Of a DNA stretch of 27,383 nt, positions 1 through 7,746 are shown piece after piece. The DNA comes from an uncultured Oscillibacter sp. (GTDB lineage: Bacteria > Bacillota > Clostridia > Oscillospirales > Oscillospiraceae). The position numbers and the translations under genes were made by a program. Each line of letters begins with the position of its first letter. Position 1 is the first letter of the stretch. Location of the stretch: contig CAMMCS010000006.1 in assembly GCA_946494635.1 (NCBI GenBank), positions 1 through 27,383 of the forward strand, in the 5' to 3' direction. The notes under the pieces are model-generated. The model ran no database searches. It was not told the origin of the DNA and saw nothing but the letters and a program-made list of their open reading frames with translations.

Positions 1-96
1 TTTTTGTCGCTCCCCCAAATCTGAAATTTCTACTTGACTTTTGTTAGCAGGTCTGTCGATTTGGAGTATAGCGGTTGACGCTGCGGCAAGGTCAAG

Positions 97-114
97 GGTT
101 TTTTGAAAAAAACC
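97..114. repeat. AT-rich palindrome upstream of the NUDIX gene
   Basis: GGTTTTTT and AAAAAACC arms (97-104 and 107-114) are separated by GA, a near-perfect palindrome about 28 bases before the -10 box of the NUDIX promoter. It may be an operator or a leftover terminator stem. No gene is visible in 1-188. Confidence 0.35.
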
Positions 115-141
115 GGGGTTTCTTTTTTCGCGGCAAAGGAC

Positions 142-147
142 TATAAT
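142..147 (+). promoter_or_regulatory. -10 box of the NUDIX gene promoter
   Basis: A perfect TATAAT lies 41 bases before the GTG start at 189. No good -35 box is visible at 16-18 bases spacing (the sequence there reads TTTCTT at 119-124), so the promoter may need an activator or be weak. Confidence 0.5.
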
Positions 148-188
148 AAAATATCACCATTTCACAGATCACGAAAGGGGGGCCGCCT

Positions 189-656
189 GTGATTAACACC
201 ACCCTGTGCTATCTGGAGCGGGGGGACGACTATCTGATGCTCCACCGGGTGAAAAAGAAGGGCGACCTGAACCACGACAAGTGGATTGGCGTGGGCGGCA
301 AGTTTGAAGAGGGGGAGAGCCCCGAGGACTGCATCCTCCGGGAGACCTGGGAGGAGACGGGGCTGACCCTGACGGACTACCGCTACCGGGGGCTGGTGAC
401 CTTTGTGTCCGACCAGGCCCCCACGGAGTATATGCACCTCTTTACTGCCGCCGGCTGGACGGGAACGCCCCACCTCTGCGACGAGGGAGAGCTGGCCTGG
501 ATCCCCAAGGCGGACCTGCGGAAGCTGCCCATGTGGGAGGGGGACAAGCTCTTCCTGGACCTGCTGGAGCGGGACGCCCCCTTCTTCTCCCTGAAGCTGC
601 GATACCAGGGGGACCGGCTGATGGAGGCAGTGCTGAACGGGAGCCGGATCGTATGA
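189..656 (+). CDS. NUDIX hydrolase (MutT / 8-oxo-dGTP diphosphatase-like)
   Basis: The 155-residue protein carries a complete NUDIX box at residues 37-59: G37, E43, R51-E52, E55-E56, G58, L59. It fits the G-x5-E-x7-RE-x2-EE-x-G-[UL] pattern that binds Mg2+ and hydrolyses nucleoside diphosphates linked to another group. The sequence around the box (HDKWIGVGGKFEEGE) is typical of the MutT-like cytosolic 8-oxo-dGTP diphosphatases of Firmicutes, which cleanse the nucleotide pool, but the substrate cannot be read from sequence. The start is GTG at 189, chosen because GAAAGGGGGG at 172-182 is the only ribosome binding site and the NUDIX fold begins at once. Its stop overlaps the start of the next gene (ATGA at 653-656), so the two are probably co-translated. 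Confidence 0.9.
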   Translation: MINTTLCYLERGDDYLMLHRVKKKGDLNHDKWIGVGGKFEEGESPEDCILRETWEETGLTLTDYRYRGLVTFVSDQAPTEYMHLFTAAGWTGTPHLCDEGELAWIPKADLRKLPMWEGDKLFLDLLERDAPFFSLKLRYQGDRLMEAVLNGSRIV

Positions 657-1168
657 CGCCCGTCCTGACGCTGGAGCCCCTGTCCCGGGCGCATCTTCCG
701 GAGGCGGCGGCTCTGTGGGCGGACCCGGCGGTGATCCGATACACCAACATCGCGGCTCCCTGCACAGCGGCGGAGGCGGCGGAACGATTGGACCGCCTGC
801 TGGACTTCCAGCGGGGCCTGCCGGCGCCCACCATCTTTGCCGTCCGGGAGGGAGCGGCCTTCCGGGGCCTGGCCGGCTGTCCGCCGGTGGACGCGTCCGC
901 CGGGACGTATGGGCTGTTCTATCAGCTGCTGCCTGTCTGCTGGGGACGGGGCCTGGGCCTTGCCGCCGCGCAGGCGGCGCTGCGGCAGCTGGACAGGCTG
1001 ATGCCGGCCCTGGTGCTGGCGGATACGGTGGCGGAAAACACCGCCAGCGTCCGTATCCTGGAGCGGCTGGGGTTCGTCCGCGCCGCCGTCCATCCGGGCG
1101 CGTTTTGCCGGGAGGGGCGGGCGCTGGACATCTGGGACTATACCTGCCGGCTCAGCGGTGAAGGCTGA
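653..1168 (+). CDS. GNAT-family N-acetyltransferase (RimJ/RimL-like)
   Basis: This 171-residue protein has the GNAT fold signature. The acetyl-CoA loop is the W-G-R-G-L-G stretch near residue 100, and the C-terminal motif NTASVRILERLGF is typical of the Acetyltransf_3 / RimJ-RimL group, which acetylates protein N-termini or small amines. The acceptor is unknown. The start is the ATG at 653 that overlaps the NUDIX stop (ATGA), which implies translational coupling. Longer in-frame extensions upstream run through the NUDIX gene and are not credible. No terminator separates it from the next gene, so readthrough is possible. Confidence 0.85.
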   Translation: MTPVLTLEPLSRAHLPEAAALWADPAVIRYTNIAAPCTAAEAAERLDRLLDFQRGLPAPTIFAVREGAAFRGLAGCPPVDASAGTYGLFYQLLPVCWGRGLGLAAAQAALRQLDRLMPALVLADTVAENTASVRILERLGFVRAAVHPGAFCREGRALDIWDYTCRLSGEG

Positions 1169-1242
1169 GGGCTGTACACACCTGCCAGGGGCCTTTCCAA
1201 GTTGCGGGAATACGGTACATCACTGAGAAAAGAGGAGTGTCT

Positions 1243-1617
1243 ATGAGCGGAAAACTGCTGCTGTTTGGGTTTGAAGAACTGCCCACCATCCTGGCGGCCG
1301 CAGCCGCAGCCGGCCCTTACGGGGCGGAGGTGGTTCCGGTGGCCCGGCAGGACTACAACAAGCCCCTGGCGGTGCTGGCGGGCCTGGATGACGACCCCGG
1401 CACGCTGCTGCCCTTTGCCGGCGGCCCCCTGGGGGGACGGATGGTAGTCTTCTGCGGCCTGGAGGACCGGATGGACGCGCTGCTGCCGGCCCTGCGCCAG
1501 GCGGGCATCGGGCCGGACTGCCTGAAGGCCGTGCTGACACCGATCAACCGCACCTGGAACGCTGTGAAGCTCCATGAGGAGCTGCTGCGGGAGCACCAGG
1601 CCATGAATGGGCGGTGA
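1243..1617 (+). CDS. DUF3783 family protein
   Basis: The 124-residue protein matches the DUF3783 pattern: a short N-terminal alpha/beta part, a central MVVFCGL strand, and the C-terminal block around ALRQAGIG, LKAVLTPINRTWN and LHEELLREH. The LTP.NRTW block is the part I recognise from this clostridial family. No biochemical role is established. The ATG at 1243 is preferred over a GTG at 1237 because AGAGGAG at 1231-1237 would overlap the GTG but is well spaced for the ATG. The stop is 4 bases before the start of the next gene, so the two are very likely cotranscribed. Confidence 0.75.
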   Translation: MSGKLLLFGFEELPTILAAAAAAGPYGAEVVPVARQDYNKPLAVLAGLDDDPGTLLPFAGGPLGGRMVVFCGLEDRMDALLPALRQAGIGPDCLKAVLTPINRTWNAVKLHEELLREHQAMNGR

Positions 1618-1621
1618 GGGG

Positions 1622-2053
1622 ATGCGGATTCTGATTTCCGCCTGTCTCCTGGGCTGCCGGTGCCGGTATGATGGGGCCTCCAAGCCCCAGCCCTGGATCG
1701 CGGCCCTGGCGGAGCGGCACACGCTGGTGCCGGTCTGTCCAGAGCAGCTGGGGGGCCTTTCCACACCCCGGCCGCCGGCAGAGCGATGCGGCGTCCGGGT
1801 CGTCACCCGGGAGGGCGGCGACGTCACCGCCCAGTACCGCCGGGGCGCGGAGGAGGCGCTGCGCCTGTGCCGCCTGCTGGGGTGCGATACGGCGCTTTTG
1901 AAAGAGCGGAGCCCCTCCTGCGGCAGCGGGGCGATCTACGACGGGACCTTCACCGGAACCGTGACAGCCGGCGACGGCGTCACGGCGGAGCTGCTGCGGA
2001 AAAACGGCATCCCCGTCTACGGGGAGACACAGGCGGATCAACTGATAAAGTGA
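1622..2053 (+). CDS. DUF523 family protein (YbbK-like)
   Basis: The 143-residue protein is a clear DUF523 member. It has the N-terminal ISACLLG-C-CRYDG motif, the central CPEQLGGL-TPRPPAE block and the C-terminal LLKERSPSCGSG-IYDGTF motif. The conserved cysteines (in ACLLGCRC, VCPEQ and SPSCGSG) suggest metal or cluster binding, or thiol chemistry. In some bacteria this domain is fused to a DUF1722 domain; here it stands alone. No function is established. The start is the ATG at 1622, directly after GGCGGTGAGGGG; the upstream ATG at 1607 lies inside the previous gene. Confidence 0.85.
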   Translation: MRILISACLLGCRCRYDGASKPQPWIAALAERHTLVPVCPEQLGGLSTPRPPAERCGVRVVTREGGDVTAQYRRGAEEALRLCRLLGCDTALLKERSPSCGSGAIYDGTFTGTVTAGDGVTAELLRKNGIPVYGETQADQLIK

Positions 2054-2081
2054 GCCGGGCGGAGTGCAGCTCCGCCCGGCT
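2053..2081 (+). terminator. Terminator after the DUF523 gene
   Basis: A perfect 12-bp GC-rich stem (2053-2064 with 2070-2081) with a 5-base loop begins at the last base of the stop codon. It is followed by TCTCTGTTT, a modest T tract. Confidence 0.8.
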
Positions 2082-2109
2082 TCTCTGTTTACGCCAATCT
2101 CATCTGCGG

Positions 2110-2138
2110 TTTACAAGTGGGGGAAAATGTGGTACACT
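2110..2138 (+). promoter_or_regulatory. birA promoter
   Basis: TTTACA (2110-2115) and TACACT (2133-2138) are separated by exactly 17 bases, 33 bases before the birA start. It is a good sigma-A-type match. BirA autoregulation through a biotin operator is possible, but no obvious long palindrome covers this promoter. Confidence 0.7.
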
Positions 2139-2170
2139 CGGAGCAAAACACTGGGGGAAGGAAGAGGCCC

Positions 2171-3175
2171 ATGAGCAGACAGACGGTTTTGGCGCTGCTG
2201 CGGCAGCGGGAGGGAGACTTTGTATCCGGCGAGGAGATCAGCCGCCTGCTGGGGCTGAGCCGCACCGCCATCTGGAAGGCGGTGGACGCCCTGCGGCGGG
2301 AGGGCTATCTTGTGGAGGCCCGCACCGGCCGGGGCTATCGCCTGCTGGACGCGCCGGACGCGCTGACAGAGCCGGAGATCCGCCGCTTTCTGGGGGAGAC
2401 AGGCCAGGTGGGGCGGGCATTGGTATGCCTGAAGGAGGTGGACTCCACCAACCTCTATGCCAAGCAGCTGGCGGCGGAGGGCGCGGCAGACGGCACCGTG
2501 GTGGTAGCAGACCGCCAGACCGCCGGCCGTGGCCGCCTGGGCCGCAGCTTCCAGTCTCCGGGGGGACAGGGGATCTATCTGACGGCCCTGCTGCGGCCGG
2601 ACCTGCCGCCGGAGAAACTGGCGCCCGTGACGGCGCTGGCCGGCGTGGCGGTGTGCCGGGCTGCGGAACGGGTGTGCGGCGTCAGTCCCGGCCTGAAATG
2701 GCCCAACGACCCGGTGTGGGGCGGGAAAAAGCTCTGCGGGATTCTGACGGAGCTGTCTCTGGAGGGGGAGACCGGCCGGGTACAGGATCTGGTGCTGGGC
2801 ATCGGCGTCAACGTCTCTCAGCAGCCGGAGGAGTTTGCCCCGGACATCCGGGAGATCGCGGCATCCCTGGCGTATGCGGCGGGGCACCCGGTATCCAGAC
2901 CGGCCCTGGCGGCGGAGATCATCCGGGAGGTGGACCGTCTCTATGACGCCCTGAAAGCGGAAGAACTGGGGGCGTATCTTGCGGAGTACCGCCGTCGGTG
3001 CGTAAATCTGGGCCGGACCGTGCGGCTGCTGACACCGGACGGCGCCGGCGAGACGGCGGAGGCCCTGGACATCGACAGGGACTTCGGCCTGGTAGTGCGG
3101 ACGGCGGACGGCGGAACACGGACGGTCCGCTCCGGCGAGGTATCCGTCCGGGGATTGTACGGCTATGTGGAGTAA
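2171..3175 (+). CDS. birA: Biotin--[acetyl-CoA-carboxylase] ligase with biotin-repressor domain
   Basis: The 334-residue protein is a full-length, two-part (class II) BirA. Residues 1-60 form a winged helix-turn-helix (EEISRLLGLSRTAIWKAVDAL). The ligase domain follows, with the ATP/biotin loop GRGRLGR at 119-125, KWPND at 176-180 and the KLCGIL strand. The small C-terminal SH3-like domain ends with SGEVSVRG. The enzyme makes biotinyl-5'-AMP and transfers biotin to a lysine of carboxylase carrier proteins in the cytosol. With the DNA-binding domain present it probably also represses biotin genes when biotin is plentiful. The start is ATG 2171, with GGAAGGAAGAGG just upstream. A GTG/ATG extension to 2117 would overlap the promoter and is rejected. 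It stands alone in its transcript. Confidence 0.95.
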   Translation: MSRQTVLALLRQREGDFVSGEEISRLLGLSRTAIWKAVDALRREGYLVEARTGRGYRLLDAPDALTEPEIRRFLGETGQVGRALVCLKEVDSTNLYAKQLAAEGAADGTVVVADRQTAGRGRLGRSFQSPGGQGIYLTALLRPDLPPEKLAPVTALAGVAVCRAAERVCGVSPGLKWPNDPVWGGKKLCGILTELSLEGETGRVQDLVLGIGVNVSQQPEEFAPDIREIAASLAYAAGHPVSRPALAAEIIREVDRLYDALKAEELGAYLAEYRRRCVNLGRTVRLLTPDGAGETAEALDIDRDFGLVVRTADGGTRTVRSGEVSVRGLYGYVE

Positions 3176-3208
3176 GCGCCGTATGGCCAGGGGGATTCCG
3201 CTCTGCAT

Positions 3209-3233
3209 CTCCCGGCACCGACAGTGCCGGGAG
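3209..3233 (+). terminator. Hairpin after birA
   Basis: CTCCCGGCAC and GTGCCGGGAG form a 10-bp stem with loop CGACA. There is no T run after it, so it may pause or stabilise transcripts rather than terminate alone. A stronger hairpin follows at 3267-3300. Confidence 0.45.
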
Positions 3234-3266
3234 ACGCGGACGGGATGCCAAAGAGAGGATTGAACG

Positions 3267-3300
3267 GCAGAAGCCGGAGGCCCCCGCCTCCGGCTTCTGC
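3267..3300. terminator. Bidirectional terminator between birA and udk
   Basis: GCAGAAGCCGGAGGC and its perfect complement form a 15-bp stem with a CCCC loop, ending 2 bases from the udk stop codon. The two genes converge here, so the hairpin probably serves both. T tracts on either side are weak. Confidence 0.7.
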
Positions 3301-3302
3301 GA

Positions 3303-3920
3303 TTACACACTGTTGATATGGGTTTGGATGCGCTGCATGATCATATCCAGGGCCACCAGGTTGTGCCCGCCCTCCAGCACCACGATGTCCGCGTACTTCC
3401 GGGAGGGCTCCACATACTTTTCGTGCATGGGCTTCACCGTGGTGAGGTACTGGTCCACTACGGACTGCAGGGTTCGGCCCCGCTCCTCCACATCCCGGAG
3501 ACAGCGGCGGAGGATCCGTTCGTCCGCGTCCGTCTCCACAAAGATCTTGATATCAAACAGATCCCGCAGAGTAGGATTCTGGAAGATCAGGATGCCCTCC
3601 ACGATGATAACCTTGGCGGGCTGGATCTCCACAGTCTGATCGGTGCGGTTGTGATCCACAAAGGAGTAGACAGGACACTGGATGGGGCGGCCGGCCTTCA
3701 GTTCCCGCAGGTGTTGGATCAGAAGATCCGTGTCGAAGGCACTGGGATGGTCATAGTTCACCTGGGCCCGCTCCTCATAGGTCTTGCCCTCCTGGCGCTT
3801 GTAATAGCTGTCGTGACCGATGACGGTCACATCCGGACCAAAGTGCTCCTTCAAATGCCGTGTCAGCGTGGTTTTGCCGGAGCCGGTGCCTCCTGCAATC
3901 CCGATCAGCATGGTTTCCAT
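3303..3920 (-). CDS. udk: Uridine kinase (uridine/cytidine monophosphokinase)
   Basis: The 205-residue protein is a full-length bacterial Udk. It has the Walker A loop GGTGSGKTT at residues 10-18, the HDSYYKRQ and NYDHPSAFD blocks that contact the nucleoside, PVYSFVDHNRT, and the Walker-B-like strand VIIVEGILIF. It phosphorylates uridine and cytidine with ATP or GTP in pyrimidine salvage. The start is the ATG at 3918-3920, read leftward, because AGGGGGAGTGGGG lies just upstream. The much longer frame up to 5195 runs antisense through the next gene and is not coding. A TATAAT promoter sits about 60 bases upstream. It is divergent from the SH3/Ig-like envelope gene and convergent with birA. Confidence 0.95.
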   Translation of the reverse strand: METMLIGIAGGTGSGKTTLTRHLKEHFGPDVTVIGHDSYYKRQEGKTYEERAQVNYDHPSAFDTDLLIQHLRELKAGRPIQCPVYSFVDHNRTDQTVEIQPAKVIIVEGILIFQNPTLRDLFDIKIFVETDADERILRRCLRDVEERGRTLQSVVDQYLTTVKPMHEKYVEPSRKYADIVVLEGGHNLVALDMIMQRIQTHINSV

Positions 3921-3981
3921 GATCCCCACTCCCCCTAAAATCTGACAGTTCCACGAAACAAAACGGGTTTCCCTTTCGTCC

Positions 3982-4010
3982 ATTATAGGAGAGGCTTTTT
4001 CCAAAAGCAA
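3982..4010 (-). promoter_or_regulatory. udk promoter
   Basis: Reading leftward, TTGCTT (4005-4010) is followed after 17 bases by a perfect TATAAT (3982-3987). The -35 box is weak. The untranslated leader would be about 55 bases. Confidence 0.6.
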
Positions 4011-4061
4011 GAACAAGCGCCGGAAAACTGCAAATTTCCGCAGAAATCGACCGCTCCATAC

Positions 4062-4090
4062 TTGACGGCTCCCGGAAAAGCCGATATTAT
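4062..4090 (+). promoter_or_regulatory. Promoter of the zinc-ribbon/SH3 gene
   Basis: TTGACG (4062-4067) and TATTAT (4085-4090) are separated by 17 bases, 34 bases before the ATG. It lies back to back with the udk promoter, about 50 bases between the -35 boxes. Confidence 0.75.
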
Positions 4091-4124
4091 GTAAATTGTA
4101 AAATGTGTTGCTGGAGGGTGACCC

Positions 4125-5063
4125 ATGGCCATGAAACGATGCCCCGTCTGTGGGGAAAAATATTCCGACACTTATAAGACCTGCCCCTTCTGTGAGGAGG
4201 AACAAGCCCTGCGGGACGGCTCCCAGATCCGCCGCAGCTCCAGCCGCGGCGGCAGGCGGGCGGCCAGGCAGCCCAATCTTCTCAGCCCCATTCTGGTTGT
4301 GCTGATTGTGATTATGCTGGCGCTGCTGGTTTATCTCCTGTTCGGCGATCAGATCGCCGAGCGGCTGTCCTCCCAGGAGGACGAGACACAGAATCCGCCG
4401 GTGGAGGACGTGACTCCGGATGACCCGGAGACGCAGGACCCGGATCTGACAGAAGACGGCGATGTCACAATGCCGGAGGACGGGGAGCAGACCGGCGGGG
4501 ATACGACCACGGAGCCGGATCAGACGGAAGAGCCTGCCGATCCGTCCACCTCGGCGGGAACGCTGACCATCGCTTACCTGGGAGACCCCCGGGAGGAGTT
4601 TACCATGTCTGTGGGCGACGCGCCCATCCCCCTGACCGCCTCCGGCGGCAGCGGCACCTACACCTGGAGCAGCAGTGACGAGAGCGTGGCCACCGTGGAT
4701 GCCAGCGGCGCCGTGACAGCAGTCTCCGCCGGACAGGCCACCCTGACGGTGACGGACGGCAGCAGCAGCGGCACCTGCCTGGTGCGGGTGCGGGGCGGAG
4801 ACTCTGCCTCTGTGGGCGGCGGCACCACCTCCTCCGGCAGCGGGCTGGCCGCAGGGGCCGCCACCGTGGTCAATGCCGGGAACGGCGTGCGGGTGCGCTC
4901 TGCCCCCAACACCAGCAGCGAGATCCTGGCCACCCTCACCAACGGGGCCTCTGTCCAGGTGGTGCAGAGCGCCGGGAATGGCTGGTATCAGATCACCTTT
5001 GTGGCATCCGGCGGCGGAACGACCACCGGCTATATGATGGGCGAGTATCTGTCCAACGGCTGA
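4125..5063 (+). CDS. Membrane-anchored envelope protein: zinc ribbon, Ig-like (BIG_2) and SH3 domains
   Basis: The 312-residue protein has four parts. Residues 1-30 are a zinc ribbon with paired cysteines (CPVCGEKY and CPFCEEE). A basic stretch then precedes one membrane helix at about 50-72 (LLSPILVVLIVIMLALLVYL). A long acidic Asp/Glu/Thr/Pro linker follows (about 80-145). Outside are a bacterial Ig-like domain (about 146-225, with the typical SSDESVATVDASGAVTAVSAG run) and a bacterial SH3 domain (about 240-312, with VRVRSAPNTSSEILATL and GWYQITF). The zinc ribbon should face the cytosol and the Ig/SH3 part the wall, where SH3b domains often bind peptidoglycan. The specific role is unknown. 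It has its own promoter and terminator, so it is a single-gene unit. The start ATG at 4125 follows GGAGGGTG. Confidence 0.85.
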   Translation: MAMKRCPVCGEKYSDTYKTCPFCEEEQALRDGSQIRRSSSRGGRRAARQPNLLSPILVVLIVIMLALLVYLLFGDQIAERLSSQEDETQNPPVEDVTPDDPETQDPDLTEDGDVTMPEDGEQTGGDTTTEPDQTEEPADPSTSAGTLTIAYLGDPREEFTMSVGDAPIPLTASGGSGTYTWSSSDESVATVDASGAVTAVSAGQATLTVTDGSSSGTCLVRVRGGDSASVGGGTTSSGSGLAAGAATVVNAGNGVRVRSAPNTSSEILATLTNGASVQVVQSAGNGWYQITFVASGGGTTTGYMMGEYLSNG

Positions 5064-5075
5064 GGACCCCTGTAA

Positions 5076-5113
5076 AAATATCCCCGGATGTTTGGCGGCA
5101 TTCGGGGATATTT
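5076..5113 (+). terminator. Terminator after the SH3 gene
   Basis: AAATATCCCCG and CGGGGATATTT, extended by GATG/CATT, give a 15-bp stem (5076-5090 with 5099-5113) with an 8-base loop. The A-rich left arm and the T-rich right arm give a tail in the plus direction. Confidence 0.8.
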
Positions 5114-5115
5114 CA

Positions 5116-5144
5116 TTGCGCCGGAGGGAAAAGTGTGCTATGAT
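5116..5144 (+). promoter_or_regulatory. Promoter of the ABC exporter-ylmH operon
   Basis: TTGCGC (5116-5121) and TATGAT (5139-5144) are spaced by 17 bases, with an extended TGC before the -10. It begins just 3 bases after the previous terminator and lies 50 bases before the ABC start. Confidence 0.7.
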
Positions 5145-5193
5145 TTTGAGGACAAACTGATACAGAGAGACAAAGAAATTAAAGGAGAATACC

Positions 5194-6954
5194 ATGACGA
5201 CCCGACAGTTTCGGGAGACCTCCGCCCTGCGGATCTTCCTGTCCTACTTCAGGCCCCACCGAAGACTCTTCATTCTGGATATGTGCTGCGCCCTGCTGAT
5301 CGCCCTGATCGACCTGGCGTTTCCCTATGTGTCCCGGTGGTGCATGTATCAGCTGCTGCCGGCGAGCGCCTACAGGACCTTCTTCGCTGTGATGGCGGTG
5401 GTGTTCTGCGCCTACCTCCTGCGGTCTGTGTTCACCTATATTATCTGCTACTACGGCCATACCTTCGGCATCCTGGTGGAGGCGGACATCCGCCGGGACC
5501 TGTTCCGCCATATGCAGGAGCTGAGCTTTGACTACTACGACCGCAACCGCACCGGCCAGCTGATGAGCCGTCTGACGGCGGACCTCTTCGACATCACCGA
5601 GCTGGCTCACCACGGCCCGGAGGATGTTTTTATCTCAGGTGTCACCATAGTGGGCGCTTTGATCATTATGTTCACCATTCAGTGGCAGCTGGCCCTGGTG
5701 ATCGCCTGCATCATCCCGGTGTTTTTCCTGGTGGTGTGGAAGTGCCGCAGGTCCATGCAGGAGGCCTCCATCAAGGTCAAGCAGCGGACGGCCACCATCA
5801 ACGCCGACATCGAGTCCGGCCTCTCCGGCATCAAGACCGCCAAGGCCTTCGCCAATGAGGAGGCGGAGCTGGAGAAGTTCGACGTATCCAACGACAGCTT
5901 CAAGACCTCCAAGCGGGCGTTCCACCGGGCCATGGGCCGGTTCAACGCGGTGATGGAGTTCTTCCTGTGCATCCTCTCCGTGGCGGTGATCTCCGTGGGC
6001 GGCTTCCTCATCATGCGGGGCCGGATGGACACGGTGGACCTGATCACCTTCAGCCTGTATATCACCACCTTCGTGAACCCGGTCCGCAAGCTCTCCACCT
6101 TCGCGGAGCTGTTCGCCAACGGCACCGCCGGCTTTGCCCGGTTTGTGGAGCTGATGCGGGAGGAGCCCGCCATGCAGGATGCCCCCGATGCCATCACCCT
6201 CTCCCGGGTGGAGGGGCGCATCGACGTGGACCATGTGTCCTTCGCCTATCAGGACGATCTGGCGGTGCTCCACGATGTGGACCTGCACATCCGTCCCGGT
6301 GAGACCATTGCCGTAGTCGGCCCCTCCGGCGGAGGCAAGTCCACCCTGTGCCAGCTGATCCCCCGGTTCTATGACGTGACGGACGGCGCCGTCCGCATTG
6401 ACGGCCACGACGTCCGGGAGGTAACCCAGGAGTCCCTGCGGCAGAACGTGGGCGTGGTACAGCAGGACGTGTTCCTGTTCGCCGCCAGTATTCTGGAGAA
6501 CATCCGCTACGGCAAGCCCGGCGCCTCTGAGGAGGAGGTGGCCCGGGCGGCGAAGCTGGCGGAGATCTACGACGACATCGTGGCCCTGCCCGAGGGCTTC
6601 AACACCTATGTGGGCGAGCGGGGCACCCTGCTCTCCGGCGGACAGAAGCAGCGCATCTCCATCGCCCGGATCTTCCTGAAGGACCCGCCGGTGCTGATTC
6701 TGGACGAGGCCACCTCCGCTCTGGACACCGTGACGGAGGCCAAGCTCCAGGAGACCTTTGAGAAGCTGGCCCACGGCCGCACCACCATCATCATCGCCCA
6801 CCGGCTCTCCACCGTCCGCAACGCGGACCGCATCGCCGTCATCGAGGACGGCCGCATCACGGAGCTGGGCAGCCACGACGAGCTGATGGCGAAAAACGGC
6901 GCCTACGCGGAGCTGGTGCGGACACAGGAGCTGATCGGCCATGGAAAAGAGTAA
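5194..6954 (+). CDS. ABC exporter, fused membrane and ATPase domains (type IV / MsbA-like half transporter)
   Basis: The 586-residue protein has an N-terminal six-helix ABC exporter membrane domain (about 20-300) and a C-terminal ATPase. The ATPase has Walker A GPSGGGKST at 376-384, the signature LSGGQ at 480-484, Walker B VLILDEATSALD from 500, and the H-loop (IIIAHRLST). It belongs to the multidrug/lipid exporter group, but the substrate cannot be told. No second half transporter is adjacent, so it probably works as a homodimer. The ATG at 5194 follows AAAGGAGAA. Its 3' end overlaps the next gene by 14 bases. Confidence 0.9.
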   Translation: MTTRQFRETSALRIFLSYFRPHRRLFILDMCCALLIALIDLAFPYVSRWCMYQLLPASAYRTFFAVMAVVFCAYLLRSVFTYIICYYGHTFGILVEADIRRDLFRHMQELSFDYYDRNRTGQLMSRLTADLFDITELAHHGPEDVFISGVTIVGALIIMFTIQWQLALVIACIIPVFFLVVWKCRRSMQEASIKVKQRTATINADIESGLSGIKTAKAFANEEAELEKFDVSNDSFKTSKRAFHRAMGRFNAVMEFFLCILSVAVISVGGFLIMRGRMDTVDLITFSLYITTFVNPVRKLSTFAELFANGTAGFARFVELMREEPAMQDAPDAITLSRVEGRIDVDHVSFAYQDDLAVLHDVDLHIRPGETIAVVGPSGGGKSTLCQLIPRFYDVTDGAVRIDGHDVREVTQESLRQNVGVVQQDVFLFAASILENIRYGKPGASEEEVARAAKLAEIYDDIVALPEGFNTYVGERGTLLSGGQKQRISIARIFLKDPPVLILDEATSALDTVTEAKLQETFEKLAHGRTTIIIAHRLSTVRNADRIAVIEDGRITELGSHDELMAKNGAYAELVRTQELIGHGKE

Positions 6955-7732
6955 ACTGCTGGACCGCTGCAGTGCAGAGGGTGAAGACCGGCTGCTGCTG
7001 GCCAAGGTCCTGGATCGGGCAGAGCAGGCGGCCAGCCGCAGCATCCCCGCCCATACGGACTTTTTGAGCCCCCAGCAGCAGACGCTGGCCCAGGACCTGC
7101 TGCGCCTGGCGGGCATCCCGGAGACCGCCTGGCTCCGCCAGGGGGGCTACCAGGGGGCGGAGCGGAACATCCTGCTGTTCCTGCCGGACTGGATGGAGCC
7201 GGAGACGGCGGAGAGCCCCCTCCGGTGCCTGCGGGCGGCATTCCGGCCGGAGGACCGCCTGAGCCACCGGGACATCCTGGGCAGCCTCATGGGCATGGGC
7301 ATCGTCCGGGAGAAGGTGGGGGACATCCTGGTGTCCCCGGAGAGCGCGGACCTGATCGTGCTGGACACGGTGGCGGACTTCCTCCTCTCCAGCTGGAACA
7401 GCGCTGGCCAGGCGCGGCTGACCGTGCACGAAATACCCGCCGCCTATCTGCATATCCCGCAGGTGCGGTGCGAGGAGGTACGGGATACGGTCTCCTCCCT
7501 GCGGCTGGACGCGGTGTGCTCCACCGGCTTCCGCATGGCCCGGGGCAAGGCCGCGGACCTGATCGCCTCCGGCCATGTCCAGGTGAACTGGCGGGCGTGT
7601 ACGAAAGCGGACAAGCTGCTCTCGGCAGGAGATACGGTCTCTGCCCGGGGCTTTGGAAAATTTCAGCTGGCGGAGGTAGGCGGCGTGACGAAAAAGGGCC
7701 GCACCGCCATCGTGGTGAAACGATACATCTGA
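6941..7732 (+). CDS. ylmH: YlmH-family S4-domain RNA-binding protein
   Basis: The 263-residue protein matches YlmH. It has an N-terminal helical part (about 1-70, AHTDFLSP), a central YlmH domain (HRDILGSLMGMGIVREKVGDI at about 108-128, then DFLLSSW), and a C-terminal S4 RNA-binding domain (about 180-245; DAVCSTGFRMARGKAADLIASGHV). YlmH of B. subtilis binds ribosomes and has been linked to rescue of stalled large subunits; in many Firmicutes it sits in the division-associated ylm cluster. Here it follows an ABC exporter instead, with a 14-base overlap that suggests coupled translation. The ATG at 6941 has no strong ribosome binding site of its own, as expected for coupling. Confidence 0.85.
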   Translation: MEKSKLLDRCSAEGEDRLLLAKVLDRAEQAASRSIPAHTDFLSPQQQTLAQDLLRLAGIPETAWLRQGGYQGAERNILLFLPDWMEPETAESPLRCLRAAFRPEDRLSHRDILGSLMGMGIVREKVGDILVSPESADLIVLDTVADFLLSSWNSAGQARLTVHEIPAAYLHIPQVRCEEVRDTVSSLRLDAVCSTGFRMARGKAADLIASGHVQVNWRACTKADKLLSAGDTVSARGFGKFQLAEVGGVTKKGRTAIVVKRYI

Positions 7733-7746
7733 GGAGCGGGCACAGA

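Noticed and set aside
1..188. Additional promoter from TTGACT at 34-39 or TTGACG at 75-80
   Set aside because: Neither has a -10 box at 16-18 bases.
2111..3310. 399-codon minus-strand frame opposite birA
   Set aside because: It is antisense to a complete BirA with all motifs. It has no recognisable domain and is rich in Arg, Pro and Gln, as expected from GC-rich codon shadows.
3921..5195. Upstream extension of the udk frame
   Set aside because: It would run antisense through the zinc-ribbon/SH3 gene; udk motifs begin at the ATG at 3920 with a ribosome binding site.
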